Positions 60,645 to 64,000 of a stretch of DNA of 64,000 nucleotides are shown here, in pieces; the stretch's first letter is position 1, and every line of letters starts with the position of its first letter. Below the pieces are notes generated by a model, which saw only the letters and a list, made by a program, of their open reading frames with translations, ran no database searches and was not told the origin of the DNA. This stretch comes from an uncultured Lachnospiraceae bacterium (GTDB lineage Bacteria; Bacillota; Clostridia; Lachnospirales; Lachnospiraceae), in contig CAMWQW010000006.1 in assembly GCA_947176505.1 (NCBI GenBank), positions 116,705-180,704 on the forward strand, given 5' to 3'. The translations under genes and the position numbers were made by a program.

Positions 60645-63600
60645 TTATACACTTTTTCTTCCTTTCAATTGTTATCGTCTCGTATCCATAATAACTTGCC
60701 GCCATAGCTGCTAATAAATATTCCTGATTCGGAATAAAACCTGCTCCAAATGCCATATTTGCATACATTTCTGATCCATTAAGTGGATATGTTTCAAGCC
60801 ATATAAGATCTTCTGAAAGAAGCAAGTCCTCACCGCCTGCTCTTATGAGTTCTTTAGCAACTTGCATACAATTATTACTCCATAAATTATAGACCCCCGG
60901 GTTATACAATAATTCCTGTGCTGCATCATGTATTTTTTCTCCCTGTTCGTTAGAAATAGGTATAATAATTCCTCGAGTAAACTCATCTGCTTTCTCGCCT
61001 TCATTTCTTGCGTTCCACTTTCCATTGGCGTACCACTGCTCGTTTACATATCCTTTTTTAACAAAATCGTCAATAGATATATCCTGTTGAATACCACCCT
61101 TCACATTGGTATATAATCTTCCTTCATATTCCTTATTGTCAGTTTTTGAATCAAAAATCTTGCCAGCATATTCTCCTTGCACTGTACTATAACTATAATA
61201 TTCAGCCATCCCATTCTCTTTTACAATTAAAAATGCTGTATGCCCAAATCCTCCAGCTGCGCCCGGATTATTTACATAATATATATACTCATAATCTTCT
61301 GGCGCCTCTCCATTTATATCTATCCATCTCATCGGATTTCCCCAACAATACCCATACCTATTAAGCGTCTCTGGCGCTGCTCCATTTCCTTTGATAATGT
61401 CTTCCGCTGTAAACCTCCCGTGCTCCGGCTGATACTCCCTCGCTTGTGCAAAATATGTCCTGCTGACATCATCAAAACAGTAGCCTGTATATCCAAAGGG
61501 CTGCTCCTCTCCTTGTCTGCTATATGGATTCGGAACACCTATTTCCTCTAACTCATGGTACAAGTCATTTCCAAACTCATCATATCCGTAAGTAAAGTAA
61601 CAAATATCCGTTCCTGCTTCCGGCTGATGTTTTGTGCCGTATCCTCCTACTCTTATGGGACTTCCAAGTTCATCCAGTAAATAATAGTGGAGCATGGGCA
61701 AGCATTTTTCTTTTGTTCCGTCTGTTGCTGTCATCTCTGACATGGCGGCTACATTTGCGTCCCAGTAGAAGTTCCTAACCGATTCTCCTCTTACTATTCC
61801 AAGCAGATTATGGTACATCTTTGTCAAATCAAGAAGATAATTCTCCTTCTCTTGCCCCATATCTTTTCCTATTCGCTGTCCTAGTCCATTATACTGATAG
61901 ACCACTTCTTTTCCTTCTGTAGTCCATGCATACTCCAGTCTATTCATAGCATTATAAGCATATCTATGAAGCACCTTTCCTTCTTCTATCTCTTCTGACA
62001 AGTTTCCCCTGTTATCGTATAAGTATTCTCTATTGCTCTCCCTATTGCTTGCCACTTCTCTCCTCATAATTAGTCTGTCAAGTGCATCATAAGTATACGT
62101 TGTCTTTCTCCCTGAACCATGGTCTTCCATGCTGCTCCTATTTCCGAACGGGTCATAATCATATCTCCGTAAAACTTCCCCGTCTTTTACAACTGCGACA
62201 AGTCTGCTCATTGCATCATAGGTATATTCATATCTGCCGCTCTCTTTCTCCAATCCTCTTCTTTCTTTTGTGATTATGGTTTTATTTCCCATAGAGTCGT
62301 ATTCATAAGCGTATTTATCCAGAACGCCTTCTTTATCCTCGTGGATGAGTTCTGTGAGTTCTCCTGTATCACCATAATGCCAAAGCGTACGCAGACCACC
62401 CGGAAAATGTTTCTCTGAGATTCTGCCCACTTCATCATAGTAATAGGTGATGATGTTTTGTTCTGTTTTATCTATTCCCTGTATGCCATTGTCCAGTATC
62501 TGCATCTTAATAAGCCTTAGTTGTCCATCATAGTGATATGATACTGTTTTTTCGTCAGGATAAATGATAGCTGCCCGTTCTCCCATCTTCCCATAGCTGT
62601 AGAAAACTTTTTTCCCCATGTGGTCGGTAACGGCTTCTATCTGTCCAGTCATATTTCTATCTATCTTCGTAGTGCCGAGCCAGTCTTTTACGCATACTAA
62701 TTTCCGTAGAGCGTCATATTGCATTTCCACACTCTTTCCGTCTGCATAGAAAATTCCTCTTGTCCTTCCGTCAGTCTCATAGGTAAAGAAAGTCGTATAG
62801 CCATCCTTGTCAGTCTTTTCTTTCATCCTGCCAAGGGCGTCATAAACATAAAGTTCTTCTTTTCCAAAGGCATCCCTTACCACTTTCACCTGTCCAAACG
62901 AGTTACGAATATATTCCGTTTTATGTCCTATTTTCTTGTTTTCTTCCCCTATACAATGGATGAGCATCAGATTGTCCAGTGGATCGTAGGCATACTCGGT
63001 GGTGTTCCCCATGGGGTCGGTGACGGTTGCAAGTTTTCCGCTCATGGTATAGGTGTAACGGGTGGTGTTCCCGCCTGCGTCGGTGGCAGCGGTCACGTTG
63101 CCCATGGCGTCATAGGCGTAGGTCTTTTTCTGTCCTTTGCTGCTCTCTACTCCTGTGATGCGCCCCATGCTGTCGTAGGTGTAGGTGAGGGTGTAGCCGC
63201 TTGAGTGCTGTCTGGTCTTTACCCTGCCGTTTGCATCATGGGTGTAGGTGATGGAGGCGCCGCCGGGGTAGGTGGTCTTGATGTGCCTACCGCCGGGTGC
63301 GTAGCCGTGGGTGGTGGTGTTGCCGTTCGGGTCTGTGATGGTCTCGATCTGTCCGAGGGCGTTGTAGGTGTAGCGGGTGGTGCAGCCGTGTATGTCTGTC
63401 TTTTCGGTCAGTTCCCCTGCGCCGTTATACCGGAAGGTCATGGTATTGCCGTTCGGGTCGGTGACGGTGGACAGGTTCCCGAGGGTGTCGTAGACATAGC
63501 GGGTGGTATTCCCTTCTGCGTCGGTTGCGCTAAGAGGTCGGTTGAGGGCGTCATAGGTGTAGACCATGGATGTCATGACCTTCATGTCTGTGGGAGTGTC

Positions 63601-64000
63601 CTGTTGTCCTTGTTGTCCCTGTTGTCCTTTGTCTGTTCCTGTTTGCTGCTGTATGGCTGTTTTTTCTTGTGCGGGGGTCTGCTGTGTGTATCCTCCTGCC
63701 TTTGTGCACAGGAGGTTCCCTGCGGGGTCGTAGGTGTTTTCCTGTACTGCCGTGGGCTGGGCTGCCCCGTTTTCACACAGTTCCACGCGTTTTAAGCGGT
63801 TGTCTTTATCGTAAGTGTATCTTGCCACTGCCCCTGTGGGGAGAATCTCTTCTGAGACGTTCCACATCTTATCGTAGCGGCGGATGGTCTGTCTGCCTTC
63901 TTTGTCGGTGAGGCATTCGGGTCTGTTGATGTTATTGTATGTCACGGTCTCTTCGTTCCCGTCAAAGTCTTTGATCTTTATGACTTTTCCGCTCTCATTG
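60637..64000 (-). CDS. Rhs/YD-repeat protein with permuted papain-like toxin domain (partial)
   Basis: The frame is open to the right edge, so the N-terminus lies outside. More than 700 residues of YD repeats (GxxxRYxYDxxGNL types: TRYVYDTLGNLSTVTDPNGN, TYTYDSMGRITGVESSKGQ) form the Rhs shell, ending with the core motif YCFDDVSRTYFAQAREYQPE, HGRFTAEDIIKGNG and PETLNRYGYCWGNPMRWID. The C-terminal toxin (about 220 residues) has AAGGFGHTAFLIVKENG with His and, later, VYNLWSNNCMQVAKELI with Cys, the order of circularly permuted NlpC/P60 or LRAT-type peptidases. The shell houses the toxin and releases it by autoproteolysis. GC content rises strongly to the right (63-64 kb), a sign of transfer. Confidence 0.88.
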   Translation of the reverse strand, partial: NESGKVIKIKDFDGNEETVTYNNINRPECLTDKEGRQTIRRYDKMWNVSEEILPTGAVARYTYDKDNRLKRVELCENGAAQPTAVQENTYDPAGNLLCTKAGGYTQQTPAQEKTAIQQQTGTDKGQQGQQGQQDTPTDMKVMTSMVYTYDALNRPLSATDAEGNTTRYVYDTLGNLSTVTDPNGNTMTFRYNGAGELTEKTDIHGCTTRYTYNALGQIETITDPNGNTTTHGYAPGGRHIKTTYPGGASITYTHDANGRVKTRQHSSGYTLTYTYDSMGRITGVESSKGQKKTYAYDAMGNVTAATDAGGNTTRYTYTMSGKLATVTDPMGNTTEYAYDPLDNLMLIHCIGEENKKIGHKTEYIRNSFGQVKVVRDAFGKEELYVYDALGRMKEKTDKDGYTTFFTYETDGRTRGIFYADGKSVEMQYDALRKLVCVKDWLGTTKIDRNMTGQIEAVTDHMGKKVFYSYGKMGERAAIIYPDEKTVSYHYDGQLRLIKMQILDNGIQGIDKTEQNIITYYYDEVGRISEKHFPGGLRTLWHYGDTGELTELIHEDKEGVLDKYAYEYDSMGNKTIITKERRGLEKESGRYEYTYDAMSRLVAVVKDGEVLRRYDYDPFGNRSSMEDHGSGRKTTYTYDALDRLIMRREVASNRESNREYLYDNRGNLSEEIEEGKVLHRYAYNAMNRLEYAWTTEGKEVVYQYNGLGQRIGKDMGQEKENYLLDLTKMYHNLLGIVRGESVRNFYWDANVAAMSEMTATDGTKEKCLPMLHYYLLDELGSPIRVGGYGTKHQPEAGTDICYFTYGYDEFGNDLYHELEEIGVPNPYSRQGEEQPFGYTGYCFDDVSRTYFAQAREYQPEHGRFTAEDIIKGNGAAPETLNRYGYCWGNPMRWIDINGEAPEDYEYIYYVNNPGAAGGFGHTAFLIVKENGMAEYYSYSTVQGEYAGKIFDSKTDNKEYEGRLYTNVKGGIQQDISIDDFVKKGYVNEQWYANGKWNARNEGEKADEFTRGIIIPISNEQGEKIHDAAQELLYNPGVYNLWSNNCMQVAKELIRAGGEDLLLSEDLIWLETYPLNGSEMYANMAFGAGFIPNQEYLLAAMAASYYGYETITIERKKKCIND

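Noticed and set aside
63205-63795. Plus-strand open frame of 196 codons rich in Gly and Val
   Set aside because: It is the complement of the YD-repeat region of the Rhs gene; its repetitive composition mirrors the Rhs repeats and it has no start signal.
1-64000. CRISPR array or tRNA/rRNA genes
   Set aside because: No regularly spaced short repeats and no cloverleaf or rRNA-like stretch were seen on either strand; the only long repeat is the VgrG duplication.

Overview
The window looks like a Clostridia chromosome, most likely Lachnospiraceae. It is AT-rich, has strong AGGAGG-type ribosome binding sites, a four-gene agr locus, TypA/BipA, MgtE, a glutamine/alanine-tailed class A penicillin-binding protein, and genes that mostly overlap or nearly touch. 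The centre of interest is a large minus-strand locus (about 0-47 kb) that reads as a type VI secretion-like contractile injection system in a Gram-positive host, followed by its probable quorum-sensing control genes (47-51 kb), ordinary housekeeping genes (51-59 kb) and an Rhs toxin module (59.5-64 kb) that runs off the right edge.

Core machine (46.9 down to 30.8 kb, transcribed leftwards): a secreted von Willebrand A membrane protein, a 726-residue sheath-like protein that appears to join a TssB-like and a TssC-like part, two Hcp-like tube proteins, a J-domain protein, a decayed PAAR-like effector with a lipoprotein partner, two FHA proteins, two PP2C phosphatases (one with a membrane anchor and a repeat-rich tail), two unrecognised proteins of 427 and 230 residues, and an 870-residue SAP plus Hsp70/actin-fold ATPase. 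I see no ClpV, TssE/F/G, TssJLM or Ser/Thr kinase in the window.

Effector modules (30.8 down to 0 kb): five VgrG-like proteins (one N-terminally truncated), four DcrB/Eag-like adaptors (one interrupted by a stop), three PAAR-like DUF4280 proteins apart from the decayed one counted above, one of these fused to an L,D-transpeptidase-like toxin and one to a GH19-like muramidase, two papain/C39-like peptidase toxins, and several membrane-anchored or cytosolic immunity candidates. Two VgrG-toxin genes share a 1,682-bp direct repeat, so recombination could swap one toxin-immunity pair for another. An unnamed pair of proteins (called X and Y here) always precedes a DUF4280 gene. Many effector or immunity genes need one extra base to restore a long reading frame, usually at a homopolymer; the structural genes do not.

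Control: the two halves of the locus share a conserved block of about 90 bp carrying a palindromic operator, in front of a Cro/C1-type regulator at 47.3 kb and in front of the adaptor-VgrG module at 16.4 kb; a related site precedes a second regulator at 50.7 kb. Between them lie agrB, a previously easy-to-miss 40-residue agrD whose peptide core has serine where cysteine is usual, agrC and agrA. The layout suggests cell-density control of the injection system. An IS110 element with a possible bridge-RNA region sits at 3.2-4.7 kb among gene remnants.
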